DNA of 60,903 nucleotides from Bdellovibrio sp. 28-41-41 (GCA_002256935.1 NCGL01000013.1:1-60903), one strand, 5' to 3'. Positions 16,143 to 25,110 are shown, numbered from the stretch's first letter. Numbers and translations are program-made. Notes: generated by a model not told the origin, from the letters alone.

Positions 16143-17018
16143 ATGCATCGTTTTTCACTCTTTTTACTAGTTTCCATAGCCATCCACATCGCGTTTTACT
16201 TTTCTGTGTATTTCACTCCAGATGTAAAACCTAAAAAAGAAACTATCGAAGTTTCTTACATCGATCCGTCAGCGAAAAATAAAAAGCCTGATGAAAAAAC
16301 GGAAAAAAATCGTCAGATCGTGGATCAAGATGATTCTGCACTTAATAGTGAAACTCCGGATGATGACTATTATTTAAGTAAAAATAATCAAAAAGTATTA
16401 AAGCAAACTGTAGCCAAAGATAAAGGCGAGTTCAAAAATACAAAAACAAAAAAATCAGCAGACAACAAGGCAGTGGCTCAGCAGCAACAAGCTAAACCAG
16501 AACAACAACAAGAAGCTCGTCGTTTAGAGAAATTCAATCCGATGTCTGACATGTCAGCTAGTTTTAAAGAGAAAAGTTTCAACACGATGGCCAGCACCAC
16601 ACCTTCAAGTGCAGCAACTGCAAGTCAGACTCAAGACTACTTAAAGGATAAAAGCATTGGTGTTGAGACAATCCTTAGCACTAAAGAATTCAAGTACTAC
16701 ACATATTTCAATCGCATCCGCAAACAACTGTCACAGCACTGGGAACCGAAAGTGCGAGACAAATTAACTAAAATGTTTCGCCAAGGTCGCTCGATCGCTT
16801 CAGCTGACCAGGACCGTACGACTAAGCTTTTGATCATCTTGAATCCTCAAGGCGTTCTTGTTAACGTTCAACTTGTCAGCGATTCCGGCGTAAAAGATTT
16901 AGATGAAGCTGCAATCGAGTCATTTCGTTCAGCAGCACCATTTCCAAATCCACCAAAAGGCATCGTAGATCCTGATGGCACCGTAAAAATCCGCTGGGAT
17001 TTTATTTTAGAAACTTAG
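16143..17018 (+). CDS. TonB family protein (C-terminal TonB domain)
   Basis: 291 residues: N-terminal membrane anchor (FSLFLLVSIAIHIAFYFSVYF), a polar periplasmic linker rich in Lys, Gln and Asp (for example KAVAQQQQAKPEQQQEARR), and a C-terminal TonB-like fold with KLLIILNPQGVLVNVQLVSD and LDEAAIESFRSAAPFPNPP, the family's typical motif. TonB proteins transmit inner-membrane energy to outer-membrane partners; members of this type without adjacent ExbBD also occur in myxobacterial and Bdellovibrio envelope machines. The ATG at 16143 is chosen because it starts the membrane anchor; an upstream ATG at 16026 adds 39 residues of no likely function. No exbB/exbD nearby. Confidence 0.85.
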   Translation: MHRFSLFLLVSIAIHIAFYFSVYFTPDVKPKKETIEVSYIDPSAKNKKPDEKTEKNRQIVDQDDSALNSETPDDDYYLSKNNQKVLKQTVAKDKGEFKNTKTKKSADNKAVAQQQQAKPEQQQEARRLEKFNPMSDMSASFKEKSFNTMASTTPSSAATASQTQDYLKDKSIGVETILSTKEFKYYTYFNRIRKQLSQHWEPKVRDKLTKMFRQGRSIASADQDRTTKLLIILNPQGVLVNVQLVSDSGVKDLDEAAIESFRSAAPFPNPPKGIVDPDGTVKIRWDFILET

Positions 17019-17113
17019 GCGATACCTAAATAATTTCTATACCCAAGTAAATAGTAATGACAGGCATAAATACTTGTATTCTTTAGGTATTTATAACGGT
17101 CGGAAAAAGTACA

Positions 17114-17221
17114 AAACTTGTCCTGTGTCTTAAAATTCGACACTCAAGTTTCGCCCGGGGTTTCTGCGGGACTCAGCATTAATCTTATTCGAGTGGCTGA
17201 AAGTCCAACCATTAGGCTGGA
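17114..17221 (+). ncRNA. Candidate structured RNA / leader upstream of aceE
   Basis: The 393-base interval 17019-17411 has no credible ORF but several consecutive stems: AAACTTG (17114-17120) with CAAGTTT (17145-17151) enclosing GTGTC/GACAC (17125-17129/17139-17143); CCCG/CGGG (17154-17157/17167-17170); GACTCAGC (17170-17177) with GCTG-AA-AGTC (17196-17205); and TCCAACC/GGCTGGA (17204-17221). It could be a regulatory leader of aceE or a separate small RNA. I do not recognise a known riboswitch, 6S, tmRNA, RNase P or SRP RNA. Confidence 0.3.
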
Positions 17222-17411
17222 ACGATGACTTGTTACAGAGGATCTATATAAGTGATTATACCGGCTTATAGAATTCAAACTGGTGCAGAACAAACACTCA
17301 GTTTTGACTTGCCCTTTTGGATAAGCTACTTTAATTATAATCCGATATACATACTGATCTAAAGCTTAATCATTTTGAGCACTTATCTAAACCATCACGA
17401 GGTTCGAATAT

Positions 17412-20192
17412 ATGAAACTACCTGACCGTAAAACCATTGAAACGATTGCGACCCGAGCTCACTATTTAGCGACTCAGATGATCTACCAAGCGAATCATCG
17501 CACGGACAAAGCCAAGGGTGATCCAAAAATTGGTGGTCACGCGTCGGCCTCTGCCAGCGCTCTCCACATCATGGGCGCTTTGCACTTAGTAGTAAAAACA
17601 GGATTCGATCACATCGCGAATAAACCGCACGCGTCGCCAACGGATCATTCATACAATTACTTGATGGATTTATTTTTAAACAAAGATCTTTCTCGTCTAT
17701 CCCTTGATGACGCCAACACGGCGATGATGGGACTACGCAAGTACTCTCAAAATGGCGAGCCGGTATTTCAGTCATACCATTCAACGTACGATTCAGATAA
17801 TCACAACTTTTTCCCATCGGGCACTGTTGGTATTCCACCGGTTCAAGCTGGTTACTTGGCTCTTGCGTATAGGTACGCGCGCGAACATAACTACGAAGTT
17901 CCGGACGCACATTTCTGGGCATTGACTGGCGATTCTGAATTCCGCGAAGGCAGCATGTACGAAGCCGTTCCAGATTTTGCGGAACGTGAAATTGGTAACC
18001 TAACTTGGATCGTTGATTACAATCGTCAATCTCTAGATGGTCATCGCATTTCGAACATGAAAATCATGGATGGAACAGATGCCGATCGTATCGAGCGAAC
18101 AATGGCAGCGAACGGCTGGGAAGTAATCCAAGTTCGTCACGGTTCAAAACGTAAAGAAATGTTTGCTAAACCGGGCGGCGAGCAATTCAAAAAATTCATC
18201 GAAGAAGAATTAGAAGACTACGAATTACAAGCCTTGCTTCTTGTAAAAGACATGAAAGCCTTGAAGAAAGGTATCTCTAAAGAACATCCACAAATGAAAA
18301 AGTTTATGGATTCGGTTACAGATGAAGATTTATACCAAGCTATCCGTGATTTCGGCGGCCACGATATGCATTTATTAGCTGAAGCCATGCTGACATCAAA
18401 GAAAAGCACTCGTAAACCAACAATCATCATTGCCCATACTCTAAAAGGTTGGGGATTGAAAATGGCCGCAGCACCGGGCAACCACAGTGCTCTTCCAAAT
18501 GAAGATGAAGTTGAAGAACTTAGGAAAAAACAAGGCATCACAGGTTCGACTTTATTTGCTCGCTTTGAGGATAACTCTGCAGAAGGCAAATACCTTAAAA
18601 CTCGCGGTGATGAATTATTAAAACAAATTAAAGCTCAACACGAATTAAAAGCTAAGAACCACGCATCGTTTGAAAAACAAATCGCTGCCCACGGTCCATT
18701 GCCAGTATCTTTAGAAATCAATACGAAAATGACTAGCTATCCTCACACGCAGTGGATGCTTGGCCAGTTGACGGCTAAATTAACTCGTATTTCTAATACG
18801 GCGTTAGACAGTAAAGAAAAACCATTAACCGCATCTGAAAAACCATGGAAAGTTCCTGGCGAATTATTGATCTCGATGGCTCCGGATGTGGGAACAAGTA
18901 CAAATTTAAATCCTGCAATGGACGGTAAGATCTTTGGTGCTCCGGTAGTAACCGATGTTGAAACAGAACTAGGTGTAAAAGATAACAAACTTCCCGATCT
19001 AGTTCCTGGCGAAGAAGTTACCGATCGCTATTTACGTTTTGAAATCGCAGAAGGTAACGTTATGAGCTGCGTAGGTTCATTCGGCAGAATGCGCGACACG
19101 CTAGGTATCCCAATATTACCTTTGATGACGGTTTATGATTTCTTTATCAAACGGGCACTCGATCAGTACTTCTACAATTTATATTGGAAAAGTAGCTTCA
19201 TCCTAGTGGGTACTCCATCAGGCGTAACTTTATCTCCTGAAGGTGCGCAGCATGGATGGAAATCAGATTTTCAAATCCCAAATCAAATCACGTGGGAGCC
19301 ATTCTTCTGCCAGGAATTGGATTGGATTTTATGTGAATCAGTTCGCCGTCACGTAACAAACGATAACGAAGGCCGTAACGGCGTTCTTATCCGCGGTGTT
19401 ACTCGTGGTGTAGAACAAAAAGATTTCATGACCTATTTGAAAAAACAAGCGCGCTTCAAAACATCACAAAGCAATTTGTGCCGGTCTGAATACCCGCTTG
19501 AAAATGCCACTGCTGAAGACCAAGTAGAAACCATCGCAGAAGCTGACATGATGGAATCTATCCGTCAGGAAGTTTTAAAAGGCGCCTACTACCTAATTAA
19601 CTACAAAGGTTACGCAGGTTACAATCCGGGCGAAAACGTTGTTAACATCTTTGCGATGGGTGCAATGGGCACAGAAGCTATCAAAGCCTCTGAAGTTTTA
19701 TTATCGAAAGGTATTTACGCAAACGTTATCATGGTGACATCATCTGATTTACTATGCGGACAACAAGCTCACGAAAGTAACTACAGTTACTTGAAAAATG
19801 AACTAGGCATTAATTCAAACCTTTACATCAACACTAAAGGTGAATTGAACACAAGCGATCTAGTTCTAGTGGCTGGTAACCGGGTTCCAATAGTTTCTGT
19901 TCACGATGGTGAACCAGGATTACTAGATAACCTAGGATCTATCGTTGGCACAAAACAAGAAGCCTGTGCCGTACGCAAACACTCTAAATGCGGCCGTCCT
20001 GATGAAATCTACCACTTCCACGGTATCGATTCCGAAGCAGTGGTAGAAGCCGCAGGCAAAGCATTGTCAGAAACTGCTCTAGAAAAAGTAATGGTTTCAA
20101 AACAAACTTTGGGTCAATTAGGTATGAATGATCAGCCAGAAACTCAATGGCAAGATCTTTGGCCAAAAACATCCCAAACACAACGCCACTAA
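17412..20192 (+). CDS. aceE: Pyruvate dehydrogenase E1 component, homodimeric type
   Basis: 926-residue thiamine-diphosphate enzyme that decarboxylates pyruvate and reductively acetylates the lipoyl E2 of the pyruvate dehydrogenase complex. The fold is of the single-chain AceE type, with GGHASASASALHIMGAL and DNHNFFPSGTVGIPP, the ThDP-binding segment GDSEFREGSMYEA...YNRQSLDGHRI near 170-210, and the PYR and C-terminal domains with VTSSDLLCGQQAHESNY and PIVSVHDGEPGLLDNLGS. It is slightly longer than E. coli AceE (887). The ThDP motif reads GDSE rather than GDGE. aceF and lpd are not adjacent, unlike in enterobacteria. Start ATG at 17412 follows ACGAGG. A structured leader precedes it and a tandem hairpin terminator follows. 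Confidence 0.93.
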   Translation: MKLPDRKTIETIATRAHYLATQMIYQANHRTDKAKGDPKIGGHASASASALHIMGALHLVVKTGFDHIANKPHASPTDHSYNYLMDLFLNKDLSRLSLDDANTAMMGLRKYSQNGEPVFQSYHSTYDSDNHNFFPSGTVGIPPVQAGYLALAYRYAREHNYEVPDAHFWALTGDSEFREGSMYEAVPDFAEREIGNLTWIVDYNRQSLDGHRISNMKIMDGTDADRIERTMAANGWEVIQVRHGSKRKEMFAKPGGEQFKKFIEEELEDYELQALLLVKDMKALKKGISKEHPQMKKFMDSVTDEDLYQAIRDFGGHDMHLLAEAMLTSKKSTRKPTIIIAHTLKGWGLKMAAAPGNHSALPNEDEVEELRKKQGITGSTLFARFEDNSAEGKYLKTRGDELLKQIKAQHELKAKNHASFEKQIAAHGPLPVSLEINTKMTSYPHTQWMLGQLTAKLTRISNTALDSKEKPLTASEKPWKVPGELLISMAPDVGTSTNLNPAMDGKIFGAPVVTDVETELGVKDNKLPDLVPGEEVTDRYLRFEIAEGNVMSCVGSFGRMRDTLGIPILPLMTVYDFFIKRALDQYFYNLYWKSSFILVGTPSGVTLSPEGAQHGWKSDFQIPNQITWEPFFCQELDWILCESVRRHVTNDNEGRNGVLIRGVTRGVEQKDFMTYLKKQARFKTSQSNLCRSEYPLENATAEDQVETIAEADMMESIRQEVLKGAYYLINYKGYAGYNPGENVVNIFAMGAMGTEAIKASEVLLSKGIYANVIMVTSSDLLCGQQAHESNYSYLKNELGINSNLYINTKGELNTSDLVLVAGNRVPIVSVHDGEPGLLDNLGSIVGTKQEACAVRKHSKCGRPDEIYHFHGIDSEAVVEAAGKALSETALEKVMVSKQTLGQLGMNDQPETQWQDLWPKTSQTQRH

Positions 20193-20248
20193 AAGTCAGC
20201 TGCGGGGGCGCCTAGCCTGACTTTTTAAAAGTCAGCTGCTGACTTTTT
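20191..20248 (+). terminator. Tandem hairpin terminator of aceE with interchangeable arms
   Basis: AAAAGTCAG (20191-20199) pairs with CTGACTTTT (20217-20225), and a second copy AAAAGTCA (20227-20234) pairs with TGACTTTT (20240-20247) followed by T. The inner arms can also pair with each other (CTGACTTTT-T-AAAAGTCAG, 20217-20235). The first arm overlaps the aceE stop codon. Confidence 0.75.
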
Positions 20249-20300
20249 GAAATGTGGCGCGTCGATTTATAACGTCATTAAGTGTACAGACAACAAATGC

Positions 20301-20332
20301 AAAAAAACCCAAGGTTTTAGGCCTTGGGTTTT
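20301..20332 (-). terminator. Rho-independent terminator of the 20361-21608 lipoprotein gene
   Basis: AAAACCCAAGG (20304-20314) and CCTTGGGTTTT (20322-20332) form an 11-bp stem; on the minus strand it runs into seven T's. It also has four T's on the plus strand, so may act as a backup for aceE. Confidence 0.82.
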
Positions 20333-20360
20333 CATAAGATGCAGATTCAGTTATAAGAAA

Positions 20361-21608
20361 TTAAGGGCAGTGAGCTGTTACTAACAATTTATTGGCGTCA
20401 CCATTAACAAACAATCCGCCAAGGGAGTTATCTTTTAGCGCCGTTGCCTGCCCGCAAGAGTTGTAAGACTTAGGAGCTATTGCTAATAAATCCTGAACCG
20501 GATTTTTGTACCAAGCCATATAATCAAGTTCGAATTCTTCATTTTTTTCACCAAGTTTAACTTTGATTGTTGAACTCATAACTTGTTCTAACATTGCTAA
20601 GCCACGAAGAGTTTCGTCTGCATTCTTAACACAAATACCTTTATGAAATAAGTAACCTTTACGTTGTTGGTTCACTTCAGTGCCAGTTGGGCAAAGTTGA
20701 TTTTGATACTGAACAGCCCATCGACCAGCAGATACCAAATCAGAACCTAAATTTAGAGTCTCTTTCAGCAAGTTTTGGCTACGTAGTTTGCCAAATTCCG
20801 GAAGTTTTTCACTAACCGTAGTCATAATTTCTTCTGAAGTTGCACCTTCTTTAATATCAAGTGATTTCAAGATTTCGATACCTTCGAAACTATATGCTGT
20901 GTAAAAGTTCATGAAGAAAATCATTCCTGCCAATGACTGTCTGATCGCCATGAAATCAGGCGTAGTCAATTTGCGTTTTGTAATATTAGTTACATCACAT
21001 TCGAACTGATATTGGTTTTGTCCAGTAGTCGAAACCGGAGTACACTCATAAGCTCCAGAATCTTTGAATAAATTTTCTAAATAAGCTGAACTAATTTCAA
21101 TCGACAATTGCTTGTCTTGATTTTCAATTAAAAACTTTCTGAAATCGTTTAAAGCCGATTGATAGTCGGAAAGATACGATTGAACATCTTTAACTTTTGA
21201 AATGTCTTCTTTGCCATCAAGTAAAAATCGCGACGCCGGAGTATCTGGTAAAGCTTTTACCGATTTTTGGTATTCACTTATGTTTCCATATTTTGCCACT
21301 AATGGCTTTACTCGAGTCATAATACCCTTATTAACCATAAAGCTTTTTAAGAATTGTTTATAAAATAATGCTTTGAAGCTATTCGGATCTTGTTCCAAAG
21401 CCATATCGAAAACTTTGTCAGCGACCATGAACTGAGTTGGAGTGATTAATTGCTCGCCCGCTTCAGTTAAGTCGTGTGCAGACATTGCTGAGCTGATGAA
21501 GACTTGCTTCTTTGATCCCGCCTCTAGACCATTGGACTTGCTATTTTCACAAGCGATTTGGGTTACTAGACCTACAATTACTAGAGCCTTTAAAATTTGT
21601 GTTTTCAT
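20361..21608 (-). CDS. Lipoprotein, TPR-like, paralogue A (unknown function)
   Basis: 415 residues with a lipoprotein signal ending VGLVTQIAC (C20). The mature N-terminal part has helical-repeat character (DLTEAGEQLITPTQFMVADKVFDMALEQDPNSFKAL reads like a TPR unit). It is clearly homologous to the protein encoded at 23718-25064: shared features include GIMTRVKP/GILTRIKP, RFLLDGKEDI/KYFLDGAEDI, QRKGYLFHKGIC/QRAGFLFHDGIC, LEQVMS/LEQVLS, the Trp-Tyr/Trp-Phe-KNP/RNP motif and a conserved SCG near the end. Four to six conserved cysteines suggest disulphides in the periplasm. The start has AAAGGAATAACA upstream. It is divergent from a TIGR02147 regulator across a region with GGTAAA repeats. No characterised family recognised. 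Confidence 0.8.
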   Translation of the reverse strand: MKTQILKALVIVGLVTQIACENSKSNGLEAGSKKQVFISSAMSAHDLTEAGEQLITPTQFMVADKVFDMALEQDPNSFKALFYKQFLKSFMVNKGIMTRVKPLVAKYGNISEYQKSVKALPDTPASRFLLDGKEDISKVKDVQSYLSDYQSALNDFRKFLIENQDKQLSIEISSAYLENLFKDSGAYECTPVSTTGQNQYQFECDVTNITKRKLTTPDFMAIRQSLAGMIFFMNFYTAYSFEGIEILKSLDIKEGATSEEIMTTVSEKLPEFGKLRSQNLLKETLNLGSDLVSAGRWAVQYQNQLCPTGTEVNQQRKGYLFHKGICVKNADETLRGLAMLEQVMSSTIKVKLGEKNEEFELDYMAWYKNPVQDLLAIAPKSYNSCGQATALKDNSLGGLFVNGDANKLLVTAHCP

Positions 21609-21715
21609 TGTTATTCCTTTCTATTTGTTTGTTTTTGCGTCTCGTTTACATAAACAAACTTACAGAAAGTCGGCTGGTCCTAATAGATTCCATTTGTAAA
21701 TAGTTAACAAAGATA

Positions 21716-21749
21716 TTTACTAAAAGGTAAACTCTCGGTAATATTTACC
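21716..21749 (+). promoter_or_regulatory. Promoter/operator of the TIGR02147 gene, shared with the divergent lipoprotein gene
   Basis: TTTACT (21716-21721), 17 bases, TAATAT (21739-21744), then six bases to the ATG, predicting a leaderless mRNA. Two inverted repeats overlap these boxes: TTTAC-N6-GTAAA (21716-21731) and GGTAA-TAT-TTACC (21737-21749). The 11-mer TAAAAGGTAAA (21721-21731) recurs exactly at 25136-25146. Boxes match the sigma-70 consensus at only 4 of 6 each. Confidence 0.55.
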
Positions 21750-21750
21750 T

Positions 21751-22566
21751 ATGTCTAAAACCTTCACCGTATTCACGTTTAACGACTACAAAAAATACTT
21801 TAATGCCTGGGTCGATTTACAGCCTAAACAAGGCTACGGAGAGTATCGTCGCGTGGCACAGGCACTGAGCTTATCAACTACGATGGTTAGCCAAGTATTC
21901 AAGTCGGAAAAACACCTAAGCCTAGAGATGGCCGCAGATCTATGTGACTACCTGGGCTTGAATGAAGATGAAACAGACTACTTTCTATTGCTTGTTGAAT
22001 ATCAAAAAGCCGGCAGTTTTAAGCTGCGGGCGAAACTAGAAAGACAGATTAAAAAATCTCAAGAAAAGTCTGCCAAGCTAGAATCCAAAATCAAAAAAGA
22101 TATAGAACTGAACGAAACTGATAAAGGAATCTACTATTCCAGCTGGCTTTACCAAGCGACGCGTCTACTTTCAGATATTGAATCCTATAATGACGCCGAT
22201 GAAATTTCCCAGCGACTGAATGTACCCAAAAATCAAGTTATAAAGGTAATGCAGTTTTTGCTGGAAACAAACCTTTGCCGCCGAGACAAAGGGAAATTGA
22301 AAATGGGGCCGGCCATTACCCATTTAACGGCGGGCTCACCCATGGTATCAAGGCATCATTTAAATTGGCGAGTGCGCGGTTACCAATATATGACGATGCC
22401 AGAAGAAAAAAACTTCTTTGCTACTGTCCCTATGGTTCTATCACAATCATTGGCCGAAAAAATAAGGCAGGAGTTACCCCAACTGGTACAAAACATTCTA
22501 ACGGATGTAGCGCCGTCTGCTTCAGAAACGGTACGTTGCATGAATATAGATTTTTTTGAATTCTAG
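21751..22566 (+). CDS. TIGR02147/DUF4423 family transcriptional regulator
   Basis: 271-residue cytosolic protein of the TIGR02147 family, a group expanded in Bdellovibrio and Fibrobacter and thought to be DNA-binding. The N-terminal segment FTFNDYKKYFNAWVD is the family hallmark, followed by a helix-turn-helix-like region (YRRVAQALSLSTTMVSQVF) and LSLEMAADLCDYLGLNEDETDYFLLLVEYQ. A Lys-rich coil (about 85-115) leads to a C-terminal DUF4423 domain including a winged-helix-like segment DADEISQRLNVPKNQVIKVMQFLLETNLCRRD. The gene overlaps its convergent neighbour by four bases. Position between two paralogous lipoprotein genes whose promoters share an operator-like element suggests it controls them; this is inference. 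Confidence 0.85.
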   Translation: MSKTFTVFTFNDYKKYFNAWVDLQPKQGYGEYRRVAQALSLSTTMVSQVFKSEKHLSLEMAADLCDYLGLNEDETDYFLLLVEYQKAGSFKLRAKLERQIKKSQEKSAKLESKIKKDIELNETDKGIYYSSWLYQATRLLSDIESYNDADEISQRLNVPKNQVIKVMQFLLETNLCRRDKGKLKMGPAITHLTAGSPMVSRHHLNWRVRGYQYMTMPEEKNFFATVPMVLSQSLAEKIRQELPQLVQNILTDVAPSASETVRCMNIDFFEF

Positions 22567-23330
22567 TCATATTTACGAAAATCTCTGGAATTAAACCAAA
22601 GCTTCAGTTCTTCCCAGTCCGTCGTTGTCAATTCTTTGCCTAACTGAGAAACTAAGCTTCTAATACTTTCATAATCATCCGGAGTGAATTTGAACTTTGT
22701 CGGTATCACGTAATATTTTGGATACGTTTTGTAGCACGTACGAACTTCATCTTTGTAACTTTCATTTTCTACAAATTCATTCAACACTAAAATTTTCTTA
22801 GAATGTGCCAAACAACGGTCCAGTCCCTCATGCTTATCAATCCATTTTATACCCATGACAATCTCATGCAGAATTAAATAGGACTTCGACGACGAACTCA
22901 TAACTTCCCAACGGCGGCGATCGATAAAAATCTTTTCTGGAGTGTGCAGTGCCACTTGTTCAGTTTGAATTTCCAAAGGAATACCAATCTTTAAGGCGTC
23001 TAACGATTTCAAATCCGCCGGAACGATATACCACTTACGCACACGCGCTATATGCAAGAAATCCGCAGCCAAATCTGGAAACTGAGTTTGCAAAGCTTTA
23101 ATGATCGGCAAGATGCTTTCCTGATATTCAAGAATTTCCGTCACATCTACTTGATACTCTTCGATCATTTTGCCTTGGATGGCGTTGCCTCCACCGACAT
23201 CGGCTCCGCCGTCTTCACTAACCGGCCCGGTTGGTGTTTTCGGCGCTTGTCTTTCTGTTACTTGAACCGTCTCGTGGTTCCCACCACAGGCGACCAAGAA
23301 AACAAGTAGTAAAAAAATCCATTTTTTCAT
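22563..23330 (-). CDS. Lipoprotein of unknown function with an HE motif
   Basis: 255 residues; lipoprotein signal MKKWIFLLLVFLVAC with C15, followed by a Pro/Gly-rich linker containing GGADVGGGNAIQ. A central helix reads SKSYLILHEIVMGIKWID; the LHE-x-x-x-G pattern resembles the start of a zinc-protease helix, but there is no second His at the expected place, so activity is not supported. The DVGGGN linker plus LHE helix looks like a pattern I associate with Bdellovibrio-specific exported proteins, but I cannot name it. The start ATG overlaps the stop of the upstream gene (ATGA-type coupling). The unit is 23718-25064, 23330-23692, then this gene. Confidence 0.75.
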   Translation of the reverse strand: MKKWIFLLLVFLVACGGNHETVQVTERQAPKTPTGPVSEDGGADVGGGNAIQGKMIEEYQVDVTEILEYQESILPIIKALQTQFPDLAADFLHIARVRKWYIVPADLKSLDALKIGIPLEIQTEQVALHTPEKIFIDRRRWEVMSSSSKSYLILHEIVMGIKWIDKHEGLDRCLAHSKKILVLNEFVENESYKDEVRTCYKTYPKYYVIPTKFKFTPDDYESIRSLVSQLGKELTTTDWEELKLWFNSRDFRKYD

Positions 23331-23692
23331 TACTTCATCTCCATATGACGCACATTCATTTCACTAATCAAAAATACCGTTTCTTTTAAAACCTTATTTT
23401 TAGTATATTCAGAAATAATTACGCGCTGATTTTTAATATCGAAAAAACCAGTTGCTTTTGAGTAAACATCTTCTTTTTTTGTTTTTGTATTTCTAATTTT
23501 AACCGACACGTTTCTTAGAACCATGTTTGGAGTTGTGGAACCGCTTTCGGCTCTATCTGCATGAACTGAAATACACTTACCTAATTTTGAATTGCACGAA
23601 TCCAATTCAAATTTGGAAATGGAAGATTCCATTTGTGCTTGACCAAAGGCTATCGAGCCCGCAATCAAAGTCATTAAAGAAAGAGTTTTCAC
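23330..23692 (-). CDS. Small exported protein of unknown function
   Basis: 120 residues if translated from the GTG at 23692, which follows GGGGA at good distance and gives a clean signal peptide (MKTLSLMTLIAGSIAFGQAQ). The longer frame starting at 23755 would overlap the upstream gene and place a basic stretch before the signal. The mature part has two cysteines close together (DSCNSKLGKC), probably a disulphide, and a repetitive beta-rich body. Not recognised. It sits between the paralogue B lipoprotein and the HE-motif lipoprotein in one unit. Confidence 0.7.
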   Translation of the reverse strand: MKTLSLMTLIAGSIAFGQAQMESSISKFELDSCNSKLGKCISVHADRAESGSTTPNMVLRNVSVKIRNTKTKKEDVYSKATGFFDIKNQRVIISEYTKNKVLKETVFLISEMNVRHMEMK

Positions 23693-23717
23693 GACTGTCC
23701 CCACGATTATCACTTTC

Positions 23718-25064
23718 CTATTGCGCTGTTGGGTTAGAATTGTAGCCTGGTACAACTAGTCCCATTGGCTGGGAGCAATAAACGCCACCAGCAACTGGCT
23801 CAAGCATAAAGTCTTCTGCGTTTTTATCTTTAAAGATTCCGCCGAAAGTTTTATCTCCTAATTTTGAAACACGTCCGCACGAATCAAATTCAGCAGGACC
23901 GATTGTTTTTAAATCTACGGTTGGATTTCTAAACCAGCTTAAAAAATCTACGTTTGTTTCCACTCTCTGTCCTTGGCGATTCACTAACGCAGTTTTCACA
24001 GGTCCCGACAATACTTGCTCTAACATTTTTAAACTACGATCTGTTTCTGAGTCGGAGGCCACGCAGATTCCATCATGAAACAAAAAACCCGCACGCTGTC
24101 GCGTTGCTTGTGATCCTTTTGGACATAATTCTTTTTGGTATTTAATTGCGTACTTAGCCGATTCAGAAAAATCAGACCCAATCGAAATCGTTTCTCGAAG
24201 CAAATTCTTTTGTCTTAACGTAAAGATGTTCGAGTTGACATCCACTAGATACTGATAACTTTGTTTAACGCTTAATTTCCCATCTGGATCGAGAGTCGCC
24301 AATTTATCAAATCCTTCTAAATTGTATGAAGTAAAAAACGAAAAGTATAAAACCATTCCGCCCACCATTTGGCGAAGGCCCATCAAATCGGCTGGTCCCA
24401 ATTTCTTTTGGAAAACATTATTGTAGTTACAGATCGCTCTTCCAGTGCCTTCGTCGATCATTTCACACGCATATTTTCCCTCAATACCGAGGTTAACTAG
24501 CAAGAACAATGGATCTAAATTAAGAGTTAATGTTTTATCGTAATTCTTAATCAACCATTTTCTAAAACCGTTCCAGTTTTGCTGGTGCTCGAAAAAGAAG
24601 TTTTGCATGTCTGACACAGTCTTAATGTCTTCGGCACCATCAAGAAAATATTTTCTCGCAGGAACATTGGGAATACCGTTTATTAAGTTCTCTAATTCTT
24701 TAAGCTTACCTTGTTTTCTAACGAATGGTTTAATACGAGTTAATATACCCTTGTAAACAGTGTAAACTTTCAAAAATCCTTCTGAATAAAATTGAGCTTT
24801 CAAATTTTCAGGATTCTTATTCAGTGCCATTTGAAACGCTTTTTCAGCCAACGGAAATGTCGTAAACGTAAGTAGCTGCTCTCCAGAATCGGCAAGTTCG
24901 GCGTCTGTCATTGTCTCGTCGACCTTAACAATCTTTTCATCGACGGGCTTTTCAATCGTTTTCTCAATGACAGTTTCATTTGGCTTGCAACCAATAGTTA
25001 AAATCAACAGTGTAGGAAAAAATATTTTAAATAGTGCTTTTGTAGCAATCTCTAGAGTTTTCAT
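23718..25064 (-). CDS. Lipoprotein, TPR-like, paralogue B (unknown function)
   Basis: 448 residues from the ATG at 25064, chosen because GGAG lies six bases upstream; the ATG at 25076 would overlap that site. The lipoprotein signal ends LLILTIGC (C26), then a Glu/Lys/Val linker. The body matches the 20361-21608 protein over its full length (AELADSGEQLLTFTTFPLAEKAF vs DLTEAGEQLITPTQFMVADKVF; DLMGLRQMVGGMVLYFSFF vs DFMAIRQSLAGMIFFMNFY). Divergence is large, so the duplication is old. It heads a three-gene unit with two other exported proteins and has a strong promoter with an operator-like palindrome upstream. Confidence 0.8.
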   Translation of the reverse strand: MKTLEIATKALFKIFFPTLLILTIGCKPNETVIEKTIEKPVDEKIVKVDETMTDAELADSGEQLLTFTTFPLAEKAFQMALNKNPENLKAQFYSEGFLKVYTVYKGILTRIKPFVRKQGKLKELENLINGIPNVPARKYFLDGAEDIKTVSDMQNFFFEHQQNWNGFRKWLIKNYDKTLTLNLDPLFLLVNLGIEGKYACEMIDEGTGRAICNYNNVFQKKLGPADLMGLRQMVGGMVLYFSFFTSYNLEGFDKLATLDPDGKLSVKQSYQYLVDVNSNIFTLRQKNLLRETISIGSDFSESAKYAIKYQKELCPKGSQATRQRAGFLFHDGICVASDSETDRSLKMLEQVLSGPVKTALVNRQGQRVETNVDFLSWFRNPTVDLKTIGPAEFDSCGRVSKLGDKTFGGIFKDKNAEDFMLEPVAGGVYCSQPMGLVVPGYNSNPTAQ

Positions 25065-25110
25065 AACAATCTCCAATATGGTTTAACTTAAACCTATATT
25101 AACCGCACAA

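Noticed and set aside
16007..16189. 60-codon frame antisense to the TonB gene start
   Set aside because: Overlaps the PP2C start and TonB anchor; no binding site.
17390..17412. tRNA-like GAGGTTCGAAT before aceE
   Set aside because: No cloverleaf can be formed around it; it is the ribosome binding region of aceE.
22900..22960. Zinc protease site (LHEIVMG) in the 255-residue lipoprotein
   Set aside because: Lacks the second His of HEXXH and no other ligand set is apparent.
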